DNA of 64,000 nucleotides from Metarhizium brunneum. Taxonomy: Eukaryota > Ascomycota > Sordariomycetes > Hypocreales > Clavicipitaceae. The stretch spans positions 4,898,001 to 4,962,000 of the forward strand of contig NC_089422.1 of NCBI RefSeq assembly GCF_013426205.1. Direction: 5' to 3'. Positions 1 through 10,341 of the stretch are shown piece after piece. Positions within the stretch are counted from its first letter, which is position 1. Every line of letters begins with the position of its first letter. Made by a program: the position numbers and the translations under genes. Under the pieces are notes generated by a model that was given only the letters and a program-made list of their open reading frames with translations, was not told where the DNA came from and searched no databases.

Positions 1-492
1 GAGAAGAAGGGAGAAACAACAGGCACATGGGCAAATATATAAGTTGGGCGTCGGAGAGGAGTCTACCAGTCAACGAGCATATCAGCAAACGGGTCTACCT
101 GCAAACAAGTATACTAGCAAACGGGTTGACTTGCAAACGAGTACTCTAGTAACAAAAGGTCCATCCCAGGCGCCGGCTGAGGAAGCTGTGAGCCTGAAGC
201 TCATGCCATGTGGCATGCATGCACGTCGAGCCAAACGCTTCACCTCTCAAGAGTAAAATGAGAGTTCAGACACGTGGCGCTGTGAAAAAAAACTCGCAAG
301 TTAATGCCATGGCATCCCACTCACCCCACAAGACCATTCAGGTCGAATTGATTAAATGATTCGAATACTACATGTAAAAGGCCACCAAAAATGCCAAAAA
401 TGCTCATAAAATCACAACAAAATAGCCATAGCGATCTATTTTCAGATACCGAATATATTATTTTAGCATCCGGGTTTGCAACGGTAGTAAGA
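1..492. other. Gene-free left edge
   Basis: No convincing gene is seen. The only long reading frame (positions 44-256) is a low-complexity run of short direct repeats of the form GCAAACGGGT/GCAAACAAGT between about 85 and 145, with no recognisable protein family. The stretch leads directly into the tRNA gene at 493, so it may hold upstream sequence of that gene. Confidence 0.5.
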
Positions 493-565
493 GCCCCCGT
501 GGCCTAATGGCTAAGGCGTAAGACTTCTAATCTTAAGATTGCGGGTTCGAGTCCCGCCGGGGGTT
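493..565 (+). tRNA. tRNA-Arg (anticodon UCU)
   Basis: A full cloverleaf can be drawn. The acceptor stem pairs 493-499 with 558-564 (first pair a G-U wobble). The D arm is at 502-517. The anticodon stem pairs 519-523 with 531-535 around a seven-base loop with TCT at 526-528. The T arm is at 541-557 with the TTCGAGT loop. TCT reads AGA codons, hence arginine. There is no intron and no encoded CCA. A T run begins in the acceptor end and continues past it, with a second run at about 574-581, as expected for RNA polymerase III termination. The AT-rich repeat relic starts immediately downstream. Confidence 0.95.
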
Positions 566-800
566 TTTTTCGCCTTTTTTTTACCCGGTTCCACTATATT
601 TTACCTAATTTTCTGATAAATTCCTTTTTTTTTTTTGGCCTTTTAGGTCTATAATTGTAGTGTATTTTAAGGAAGTAAGCAGGTATTTTTGAAAGATTAA
701 TTATATATTATAGTATTCGCTATTTGTCTCAATCTAGAAAAATACTCTACTGTAATTTTAATATAACTCCCTAATTAGTGCCTATCTTAATAGGTGTATG

Positions 801-825
801 TATATATATATATATATATATATAT
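801..825. repeat. (TA)n microsatellite
   Basis: About twelve TA units in an uninterrupted run inside the AT-rich relic. Confidence 0.9.
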
Positions 826-1039
826 TTGGTTTCCGGTTAAAAGTATATTTATAAGGTAAATTACTAAATATATAATTACCTAGGTACTTCTAAATCTCTT
901 TATCAACTTAACTAATACTATTAAACTAGTAAAAATAATAATAAAAAGGCTAAATAATAATAAGGGCCTACTAGTAATATATTATAAGAGCCGTATTAGG
1001 CTTTAAAATAATAATAACAGTAAAAAAAGCACCAAGTAC

Positions 1040-1055
1040 ACGCATCGCGATGCGT
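1040..1055. repeat. 16-bp perfect palindrome
   Basis: ACGCATCGCGATGCGT is its own reverse complement and lies in a small GC-normal island inside the otherwise AT-rich relic. Function unknown. It could be a surviving piece of the original element or a binding site. Confidence 0.6.
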
Positions 1056-1440
1056 TAAACGCAGTAGCTCAGGTGACGCCTTAGTGGAGGTCAAGAAGAA
1101 CACTAAGGAGCTAGTTAAAAAGAAATAATATTAAAGAATACGTGTTTAGTCCCCCCTATATTATGACAAGCCTTACAATTCAGACCCTGAAAGTTTAGCC
1201 ATGTGTGACATTAGTTAGTAGGGCCAGCTGGCAGGTTATTTGCTAACAGCTGATAAAGTAAAGCCTTTTTTTTCCCTGATAAAAATTAAGAAGCCTTCCC
1301 AGGCTAATAAGGCGATATAAAACAGATAAAAGAGATATTAATTCTAGTAAAAAGTACTAATCCTTTTATAAAAATCCCATGGGTCTTTTAGTATCTTTTA
1401 CTCTACCTTAAGTACTTTAAATTTTCTGACAGACACCTCA

Positions 1441-2420
1441 TTAGGCCCTTGGCCCCTGCAAGCTCCATTGGAAGTCACTGGTGGCTAAACTTACAGGGGT
1501 TAGATTGTACGTTATCCGACAGAAAGTCGGGCAGGTAAGACACCCCCAGCTCTACTCTTTTATTCCTCGTAACAAAAGCTAATTACTAACCCCAACCCTA
1601 CACTACTATCAGGAGTATAAAAGTGTGAAAACATCATGTCTTCTAGGCCCTCATAAATCGCGCTGTCTGGAATTTGCGGCACAAAATGTCTGATTTCAAG
1701 CCAAGTCACGCAGAAGCTGTCCATGATACTGCACCGAATTGGATGGCCCGTACTAGCGACACCGCCAGTCATGACACACTTGCGACTGACAAGTCCACCA
1801 GACATTCCTCATGAGAAGTTCAACTGCCTCCGTCCATGTACCTTGCAACTTGCTAAAGACGCATCACGCTTCATCATTTATTGGAAAGTTAGACTTGACC
1901 CTTCGTGCGCGAGAACATGCCGACCGCAGTGGGTGTGGTGCATCTTGGTGACGTTGTTACCCGTCCAACATTCACTGATTGGCGTCAAGGCAGTGTCTCC
2001 ATTACGACTTATATTGGTGAATACAAAGTTCATACATACAATCCTATCATACCGCCAAATAAAACAAGTCGACTAATGAGATACCGGCGACGCCGCAAAC
2101 ATTCTCGAGGCTGCTAAATGCCTCGCATGGTCTGTCCCTACTGTGCTTCAATCACTCTCTACAGAACAACCAAAATAGCAAAAAGCTTTCCAAATGCAAA
2201 AAGAGGCCAATAGCCTTGAACAAACACTCAACGCACAAAGCACCTAAACTGTATATAACTCCAGGTTCCCGAACCTGTCGTGAGCCCGTCGTGAGACTTG
2301 GTGTGAGCCTGTGTCTTCGTTGCCTCATGCCATGCGTGTCCGTGAAACAAATTCCGTAAAGGAAAGAAGAAGGTATAAAGCAATAGGTGGTAAGTAAACA
2401 GGAAGCCGAGGGTTTTGGGT
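1441..2420. other. Gene-free stretch downstream of BUD4-like gene
   Basis: Composition returns to normal here. The frames at 1560-1805, 1723-2076 and 1905-2117 overlap one another on both strands, lack family similarity and have no convincing splice partners. The right end (about 2120-2420) is expected to be the 3' untranslated region of the gene at 2421-6917 on the minus strand. Confidence 0.5.
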
Positions 2421-5400
2421 CTATGAGACCGTGCTCTTTGACCGCGAGTGTACACGTCGGCCCTCTGCCTTGCGCCGAAGCTGCTCCTCCCGCCTAAGAA
2501 CAATCTCACACCACTTCGCTCGTGATCGAACACCGTTAATCTCGTCCATAGAACTATCTCGTCCAAGGATTTCTGACAAGACTCGCATCCACCCTTCCTT
2601 GTCCTCAGCAGCGTCGGCGTAAAAGTCGATTACTTCGCCATTATTGAACCGGATGCGGAAGCCTTCCTCAACAAACATGTAGCCTTCTTCGTCTTCTGCG
2701 AATGCAGATCGTCGGCGCCTACCGCCCTTTCCTGTCGTCTCCTTCTCCATTAATGCCCTTCGGTCATCAATCAGTCTCTTGGCATTCGAGAGATTAATGG
2801 TGGCTCGCGGTTGTCGAGTTGCCTCATGATAAGCAGTCAACTTGGTACCAACCAGCTTAAAATATCGTCGACGCCAGTACTAAAAATAACGCTGTCAGCC
2901 TCCGCCCTTTTTGATTGACTCTGGAATGATTGCATTTTAAACTTACGGGACAATCGCCTCCTTGTTGACTCAAATGGCCTTCCCAGTTGCGAGAAAGCCG
3001 TTCTTCAGCAGCCTTGAGTTCCCGAACACACGAGTTCATGCTCTTGGGCATGTCATCATCCGTTGAATTCTTGGGACGAGGTACGAAGAGCAACTGAAGT
3101 TCAAGCTTTCCAATTTTATACGGGGCGCGTCGAACAACCGCCGCCGCCGCGGTTCCACGCTTGCTCTTGACACTGCAAGCAAAGCTCTCTTCCTCGGTGG
3201 CCCATTCGTTGAAACAGGCAATCTCAGCCATGTATGGCCGGCCAAAGCATCGGTGCTCGTGTTCCTTCAAGCAAACGTATGATCGAGCAAAGCTACCATC
3301 CTCAGCGGTGAGAGGAGATAGGAGCTCATATCCTGATGGAGCGCAGTTCCGCTGGCGGGCGAGCGCCTCTCTTTGCTGGCGCTCTTCTTCCTTTTGTCGG
3401 AGCTCCATCTCTCTGCGCTTCTTCGGAGATGCAAACACACGGCTGAAAGTGGAAGTCTTGGTCTTGACAGGCTTGGTTGCTATCTGTGCATCCAGGTACG
3501 CGGGCTTCTCTAGCTTGACATTGAGCGTCAATTGGAACTCCAAGTCGTTTGGCACCACCAACTCAAACTCTTGTCCAATGGGGGCATTTCTGGCTAGTTC
3601 AAGCCAGGCTGTGGTGACACAGTGGACGCCGTTGTCCAAGGTGAGGCTGAACCAAGTTCTCTCATTCTTTGGCAAGGGAAGATCCAGGTCCTTGACTCCC
3701 ATGACCTTGACAAAAAGTCGGCCCCTCTCACCGCTGTCAATGGTAGCGACTTCGGACTGAAGGTCTTCCTCAAGCCCATGGTTGATAGTCGTGGCATTGC
3801 TATCCCTGCCAGGCAGCGGTGGGATGGCGTCGCTGGCGCCGGTGATGCGCTTGCGCATGCTGCGTGGGCGAGTCTCTCCGTTCCACGGCTCTACCACCCA
3901 AGTTTCTGGGCGGCCTTGCTTGACGGGAGAGCTTTGAGCAGATCTCGCCCTGCTGTGGTCGTCGCCGTCCTTGTCGCTGGCCGTAATGACCTTTGTATTT
4001 TGCCGCATGAGATAGCCTCGTTTTTGTGCCTCAATGACACGTTCAAAATCTTGATCGAGGCTCAGGCCCATGTCAAGATCCAGAGTAAGGCTGCGATTTT
4101 TGAAGCTTGGGTGACGTGCGATGAACTCGTCCTGCTCCAGCAGCCCCTCGGCTCCCATATCCCGTGACATGCGGTTGCGGTGTTTCTCAGGGATGGGTGG
4201 CACGTTGGGCACCTCACGACTCACCTGTCTGCGAGCTTCGCGCATGGCAGCAAGGTCTGAGGGGGTATTGGAGATTCGAGTCTTGAGCTTGGCACCAGAG
4301 GCTTTGATAGTGGCGATTCTCTCGGGAATGGCAGGAGGGGACTCGGTCCTTTCTTCCTCAACAGGGTGGTGAATGACTGAGCTAGGACTGCCGGGCTCGT
4401 CTGCAAATTCATCATCAGGCTCACCCCAGCCACTGCCATCGTACTCCGGTTTCGACATGCGTCGAGTAGGCGTTGCGGGTCGTTTGGGAGGCTCAAGAAT
4501 CTGTTGCTCACTGCTTCTTGTCTCATTCTCATGTATAGGTTGGTGCTTGACCGGCTCTTCAACCGCCTTGGGGGACGTGAACGGGTCATCTACCCCATCG
4601 AAGCCCAGTCCAGTTGTGAAAGGTTCTAATTTCAGATGTTGGTGGGGTGAATGGTCTTGCTTCTCAGCGGTTGCTGCAACCTCCTCAATTTGCTGCGTAA
4701 TCTGGGGCTGCTCAACGTATTCTTCCTCAGTCTGCGCTCCTTCTGCTACATCCTCATCAAGGGCCAGAGTTTCTTCCTCATAGTAGTCTAGGACATCCTC
4801 GTCCTCACCGTCTTCAGAATTTCTGGTGATGATGACACTAGCTTCCTGCTCATAGTCGGACTCTACCAAGGAGTCCTCCGTTGATGGGATAGGAACGTCC
4901 GGATCCAGATCCACAACGGACTCTTCTGCGTGCGGCAACAGACTCCTCTGGGGGCTGGCTGCGGGAGACGAGATGTGGTGTCCAGAGCGCTCGTCAACGG
5001 CGTTGTTACCGTTTACACGGCGCATAATGGATTCCCTGGAGATCTTGGGTGGTATTTGAAAGTCTATCCCCGAGATATCTCCAATAGTATCATCGACCTC
5101 AAAAGCCTCCAGCGCCGTCTCGGACTCTGCCTCGGAGTGCGGAGTTCCGCCTCTCTCACGGCCGGCTCCACGTCGCATTCTGCGCTCCCGCTGCTGCTCA
5201 GCGGCGGTCTTGCTGTCGCCATTATCGTCAGACAGCATCATAAGCTTCAGTCGCTCCTCCAGGGTCATCTTTTGACTACCAAAGCTCTGGATATCAGATT
5301 TGGATGCGAATGCGGGTGGAGGGACGGGCAGGCTCCGGTGTGAGCCGCCGAGCATTCTTTCGGCCGTCGCAGATAGTCCGGGAGAGGCCCCGTTGGAGCC

Positions 5401-6917
5401 TGAAGACTGGCTTCTAGAGTGGCCCGTGCCTGGCAGAGGAGGCAGTGGTCGATGGTCTCCGTTGGAGGTGGCAGAGTCAGAACGCTTGTTGTTGGTAGGG
5501 GTTGTTCGTCCGGTAGCCGCCATCATGGGGCCAGGCTCCGGTATTGGACTGCCTTCAAACTTGCTGGGGTCCAGAACGCGGTGAATCACGGGGCTGTCAC
5601 CGCGCCAGTCGTCCGGGCCAACAACAGGAGTCTTGTCAGTGTCTTCAAGGGACTCGTCAAAGCTTTCGTCCTGGACGTCGATATGCGCGGGGTCATAGAG
5701 GTCGTCGTCGTCGTCTTCGTCCTCAACCGAGTCGTAGCTGCCCTCTCGTGAATTTGTTCCGATAGATGAGAGGTCAGGTGTGGCCATTTCATACTCATTG
5801 ATCTGAGGCGGCGCGGCGTCAAAGGTGACACTCTTGTGATGCCGGCTCAGGTAGCGGCCGTCAGGAAGTTCCTTCTCGCTCAAAGACGAATGTCCGGACC
5901 AAGTACCGACGTCGGGGTCAAATGTGTTCTTGTTGAATTTGGTTGGTGAAAGAGAGGACTTGGTCGGGGAGGCTTGGTCTTTGCTTGGAGATCTCGCCGA
6001 CTTTTGGGTAATCTCAGGCAGCTTAGGTGAAATCTTGGACGGGCTCATCATGGACAGACTCGATCTGTTGTCGGGTTCTTGAAGATCTGAGTCTGAGGAG
6101 CGAAAGCCACCAGAGCTCGACGAAGACGTAAGGACGGTTCCTTGGACCTTTGCCAGGGGTCTCTCGATGTGCGGGATTCTGGTAGGGTCATATTCTTGCT
6201 TCTGCTCCAGCGCCAAGATGTTGCTGTTTCTCACACGAGACGCCCTCTGGAGGCGCTCAATGGAAGAACGGCGGTTTGGCGAGGGCGAACCAGAACAGGC
6301 GCCATGAAGCATGTTCTCAGAGTTGCGACTCTGCCAGAAGAGTCTTGGTGAAGTGGAAGACTCCTGCGGTGAGGACTGGAATGGTGAAGAGTCGTTGCCG
6401 GGCAGCGCAGACCTCTATATCACAAGTGTTAGAAATAAGAGATGAAGACGTGAGGAAGTTTATGGAGACGGGGGAGACTGTGCGGTGTGAAACCAAATGC
6501 ACGAAGCCGCGAGAACCGGTGGGGAGGGGGGGGGGGCATCAAGTGGTAGGACAGAAACAGAGGACATCATTCAGATGCCAGAGACGACCAGCCACAACAG
6601 GGCGCATGAACAATGATGGTAGTTGCAGTAATGGCAGGTGATCTGGGGGTTGGGGTTTTTGGGGGGGATGGCTATGGGCATGGGCATGCAACCAACCTTG
6701 GGAGAATACGGCTGCCAGCTTGGCGAATTTCGTCTCTTCTCCGTTGGTGATATCTCGCTCAACGGACGAGGAAGCGGGCTGGCCATCGTCTTCTTTGGCG
6801 AAGGTGTTGGCGTGTTCTTGGAGATGCGAAGAGGATGCACCTGAGACCCGAGCGTTAGTGTGATGCGGAGGAGCAGGTGCAAAAGGGTCAAGTTTGCCAT
6901 ACCGGCTCGGTGGCCAT
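2421..6917 (-). CDS. bud4: Bud4/anillin-like septation protein with C-terminal PH domain
   Basis: Four exons on the minus strand: 6903-6917, 6697-6840, 2947-6414 and 2421-2879, giving 1361 aa. The start ATG sits in a CACCATGG context. Exon 1 codes only MATEP, and splicing joins it to HPLRISK, a motif I associate with the N terminus of filamentous-fungal Bud4 proteins. About 900 residues of acidic, Ser/Pro-rich disordered sequence follow. Next comes an anillin-homology-like region from roughly residue 870 (RGRLFVKVMGVKDLDLPLPK) with a basic Lys/Arg/Glu segment, and then a PH domain spanning the last intron (YWRRRYFKLVG to GWMRVLSEILG, about 1205-1320). Family members bind septins and the membrane at division sites and help assemble the septal contractile ring. 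Intron 2 is unusually long (282 nt) and holds G runs. Identity is strong; the tiny first exon rests on splice logic. Confidence 0.9.
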
Positions 6918-7428
6918 GGTGACCACAGCTTGGTTTGTCCTGGTGTTGCAGGGTCAAACAGTTGAGGAATGTGTCGGCTCGCAGAACGGCAGCAGAGTGG
7001 TGCGATGTGGATGTCTGGAATGCTGTTGAGCGGCTTGGCCAAGTTGGTGTCTGAGGCAATACAAGCTGCCTTGGTGCCTTTCCACTGCGATCAATGAGGC
7101 CGGGCGAGGCGGCGCGAATCGACATGCACGATGCGACTCGTCACGATGCGTCGACAGCTGGCTGGGAAACGGCCAATCTACACAGCTTCTCGCAGTATCA
7201 TCCAAGAATGAATGACGCTGACGCTGACGATGAGGAGTCGGACTGACAAACGGAGAGTGGCAGCACTTAAGGAATGCAAGTGATTGATAGTAGACGACAT
7301 TGTCGAGGCGCATGATTGGCCTGGGCTGGATAAACAGTGCCGGGGAGATTCGAGGGGGGTTGCCCCGGCAACCGATGGTCCCAGCGCCGAGGCCGCCATG
7401 AACCCACCAGAGCCGCCATGCAACCCGC

Positions 7429-7497
7429 CTTGCACCCGTCTTGCACCCGCCTCGCACCCGCCTCGCACCCGCCATCGTGCCACCCTCTCGCACCCGC
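7429..7497. repeat. 11-bp minisatellite, CTYGCACCCGC
   Basis: Near-perfect head-to-tail copies run from about 7429 to 7472. A further copy at 7487-7497 follows a diverged spacer. Confidence 0.85.
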
Positions 7498-7620
7498 CTT
7501 GAACGGCCCCAGCACTCGAGGGCAACTGGTGGCAGCGAGCAGCCCCGTGACGCCCTAAAACGGACCAGTAGCACGGCGTCGCAGGGAACACGCCACACTG
7601 GCAAGAAACATGAAGCAGCA

Positions 7621-7650
7621 CTTGAGAACGCACCGCTTGAGAACGCACCG
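7621..7650. repeat. Perfect 15-bp tandem duplication
   Basis: CTTGAGAACGCACCG occurs twice, directly abutting. It is non-coding and sits 120 bp from the 11-bp minisatellite. Confidence 0.9.
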
Positions 7651-7867
7651 GGGGTCGACTGGCCCTTGTCAGGTCAACTGGTCCTTGTCAGCTCGAGCAA
7701 TCCGATGGCTCCAGTGCAGTCTGACCCCGCCGCAGCTGCATCTCGGGCGCAAGACGCCACTGCTGCGGCTCGAGACCTATTTATTCATCGCCCCATGATC
7801 CCACGACTCCATGGACTCCATGATGAGCGCCATCCTGGTCCGCTGCCATCGACTTCTTCCAGTCTGG

Positions 7868-7883
7868 TACGGAGTGCTCCGTA
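7868..7883. repeat. Inverted TACGGAG motif pair
   Basis: TACGGAGTGCTCCGTA is a near-perfect palindrome built from one TACGGAG and one CTCCGTA. It is a member of the dispersed motif family described under findings. Confidence 0.7.
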
Positions 7884-8948
7884 GAAGGATGAACAATACT
7901 GGAGTCACAGGAAATACCGTCATCGGAATCTTGATCTCCCCCATCCGCCCGTCCGCCCTGGTCAGCCATGCTCCCAATGGAGTCGTCGTGGCAGCGAAGC
8001 CCAGATAAGCCAGGGTCCAAAAAGACGACATGCGCAAAACAATGGAATGGAACCGCCCACTGCTGTCTGCGCACTGGTGGGGGGACATGATCAACTGACG
8101 GCCTGTACGAACCCATCCGTGATGGATAGCTTGTATGCAGCCTGCCTCCTCCTGCACGCTCTGCGCGTCCTGCACGTCATTGCTGACGGCTGCACATGTG
8201 CGATGGGGAGTCCGATGAAGAGATGATAGTACATAGTATTCCTGTCTGGATTCTGGAGAGCCATTACGGGGCAACCATATCTTAGTTTCACATGGTGCAT
8301 ATCGCATGTTGCATGTCGTAGACAAGAGCCAACTTTAGAATCAACGTCTCTCTGCGCAATGATGGGCGCTTTGTGTTCAACGTTGGCTTGTTTCAACTTT
8401 ACCGGGAACTGGGAGCAGTCAATGGCACAATACCTCGTATATGCTGTACAAATCGCCTCCTCCGCCTGTTCTCTCCACCCCGACCATTGATTCAAAGCCT
8501 TGTAACCTTGTCATTGTGCAGTGGTGCACAGAGATTGGCGATCGGAGCATGCTGATAACTCGGTATGTGTTGTTATTAGTGCCCTGTTCCTTGGCCAACG
8601 ACCCATGCAAGGAAACAAATGTGTAAACAATTGTTGCCGTTGTCGTGGATGCCTCAGCCACCACGACTTGGGACAAAAAAAAAAAAAGCGCGCAATTAAA
8701 TAGAACGACCTCGGACTCTGTATCAGAAGCGGCGATTAAAAAAAAAAGTCACCTGCATTTGTCCCCACCAAAAACAGCACTTGAGGTCTTGCACTCTTGG
8801 CCATTTATTTGTATGCATCAGTGCGGCGACTCCCGCGTCTATTAGACCGCTCATTGCTCTTTGGCTAAACTACCCTAGCTGCATTATGCTCTTGCGTTAT
8901 CTTCGGTCATGTTTGTTACATTCCTTTTCTTTCTATCGTAGCATTTAA

Positions 8949-9863
8949 TTACTCCTCCTGCCTTCTATTCCAAACCACGCAATCATCAAACTTGACCCCG
9001 TTCCCACCAAAACAGTCCAATGCACTACCAATAGTCAGGTCGACTTTGCCCCCGCTGAGCCGTTTGACGAGATCCAAGTCTTCCAGATACCGCCCTCCAC
9101 CGGCATAAGTGACGGGGATAGAGCACCACTCGGCCAGTCTCTCCACTAGCTTCTCGTCTATGCCCTTCTGCAGGCCCTCATTGTCTGCCGCATGAATCAA
9201 GAACTCGGAGCAATACGGCTCCAGGGCTTTGATAGATTCTGGTTCCACGGTCAGCCAAGCCGTCAACAAATTCCGTACCCTGGAGTCCCATTCCCGGCCA
9301 GCCACCTACCTTGATTGACCTCCATGTCCGTTACTGTTTGCCATTTGTCCATAGCCACAAACCATGAGGCCTCACCGCGCCGGCGACAACTCAGATCAAT
9401 GACCAGTCTGTTCTTGTCGCCGCCCAAAGCTCCGAGAACGGCGTCTAGTCTTGACTGGCTAAATTTCCCTCCCGGGAAGAGATATGATGTGATAATGACC
9501 TGGTAGTGTTCCCTTTAGCCTCCGATATTGCGAGCCGTCTTCTGCCGGGCTCGTGGAACCAACCTTGGAAGCCCCCGCGTCCACCCACTCCTTTGCGTTC
9601 TTGTCGTTGATCCCGCCACCTACTTGCAAGTGACCCGGCCACGCCTGCAACGCCTGCTTGGCAGGCTCCGTGTTTCCCGGCCCCAGCATGATGGCATGAG
9701 CGCCCTCGAGGGAATTGCTCCGGTACAACTCTGCAAAGTGAGACGGAGGGTGTTGTGACACATAATTCGTCTGCAGGGCCGACGAGGCGCTGTCGAGAGT
9801 CCCGCCGACAATCTGCTTAACCTGGCCGGCGTGTAGGTCTATACACGGTCGGAATCGTGTCAT
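8949..9863 (-). CDS. his6: ProFAR isomerase (histidine biosynthesis)
   Basis: Three exons: 9564-9863, 9310-9499 and 8949-9238, coding 259 aa, close to the usual fungal His6 length of about 260. It isomerises ProFAR to PRFAR, the fourth step of histidine synthesis, in the cytosol. The TIM barrel starts [17 protein letters not shown] with the first catalytic Asp at position 9. The second Asp lies in [11 protein letters not shown] (about 135). The phosphate-binding ends HLQVGGGI and VTYAGGG are both present. The ATG at 9863 is chosen because it matches the family N terminus; an in-frame ATG at 9893 would add ten residues. Introns are 64 and 71 nt, the latter with a CTGAC branch point. The MFS gene lies upstream on the same strand. 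Confidence 0.95.
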
Positions 9864-10341
9864 TATAGCGGTTGAGCCGCGCTCAAGGCTCAAATGATGT
9901 AGTCTTGCTTGAGTATGGATGAGTTTTCATGCTGCGATGTGGATGAGATGAGATGAAGTTGATGGTGGGTGGGGCTGGTCAAAAGTGACGCAACAGCAGT
10001 TTGTCTCGGGAAGGAACTGGACCACGCCTAACTACCTAGGTAGACACTTTCTCCTTCACTTTTTTTTTTTTTTACTTTGCCTCGCACGCCGCATTCCAGT
10101 TTCAGAATCAATTATACATGTATTGATTAAACACAGTCATGTAGCCTATGCTCGTTAAATAAGTACTTTTAGACTTTTAAATCTTTTGAAATCCTCGGCA
10201 TGACACTCTCCTTTTCCCGCCTAGTCCAGTCTGTCTATATTTTATCACGGCGGCCGTACTTTTTTAACCCACTCTAATCCAATTCTACAAAGCTGACAGA
10301 AAGAAGAAGAAAATCCTTTGAGCAATAACAGGTCATGAAAT
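9864..10341. other. Intergenic, HIS6 promoter side
   Basis: Contains a poly(T) run near 10060-10073 and AT-rich sequence to 10340. It should carry the HIS6 promoter and the 3' end of the MFS transporter gene. I looked for a general amino-acid-control site (TGACTCA) and did not find a clear one. Confidence 0.5.

Larger units (their letters stand above)
566..1440. repeat. AT-rich, RIP-like degenerate repeat relic
   Basis: From just after the tRNA to about 1440 the sequence changes sharply: very rich in A, T and TpA, with many stop codons in all six frames, unlike the GC-balanced flanks. This is what repeat-induced point mutation does to transposon copies in ascomycetes. Short islands of normal composition survive (about 1040-1110). 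No open frame, terminal repeat or target duplication could be fixed by eye, so the element class is unknown. It contains a TA microsatellite at 801-825. Confidence 0.6.
6918..8948. other. 2-kb intergenic region with short tandem repeats
   Basis: This lies upstream of the BUD4-like gene and downstream of HIS6. Frames present on both strands are overlapping shadows made by GC-rich repeats, and no protein family is recognisable. It holds an 11-bp minisatellite (7429-7497), a perfect 15-bp tandem duplication (7621-7650) and one inverted copy of the TACGGAG motif (7868-7883). The part next to 6917 should contain the promoter. Confidence 0.5.

Noticed and set aside
1560..2117. Overlapping frames of 70-117 codons on both strands
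   Set aside because: They overlap, lack family similarity and splice partners, and lie beside a degraded repeat.
2421..6641. Many long plus-strand frames (up to about 199 codons) across the BUD4-like gene
   Set aside because: They are antisense shadows of a GC-rich, low-complexity coding strand, whose own reading frame has clear domains.
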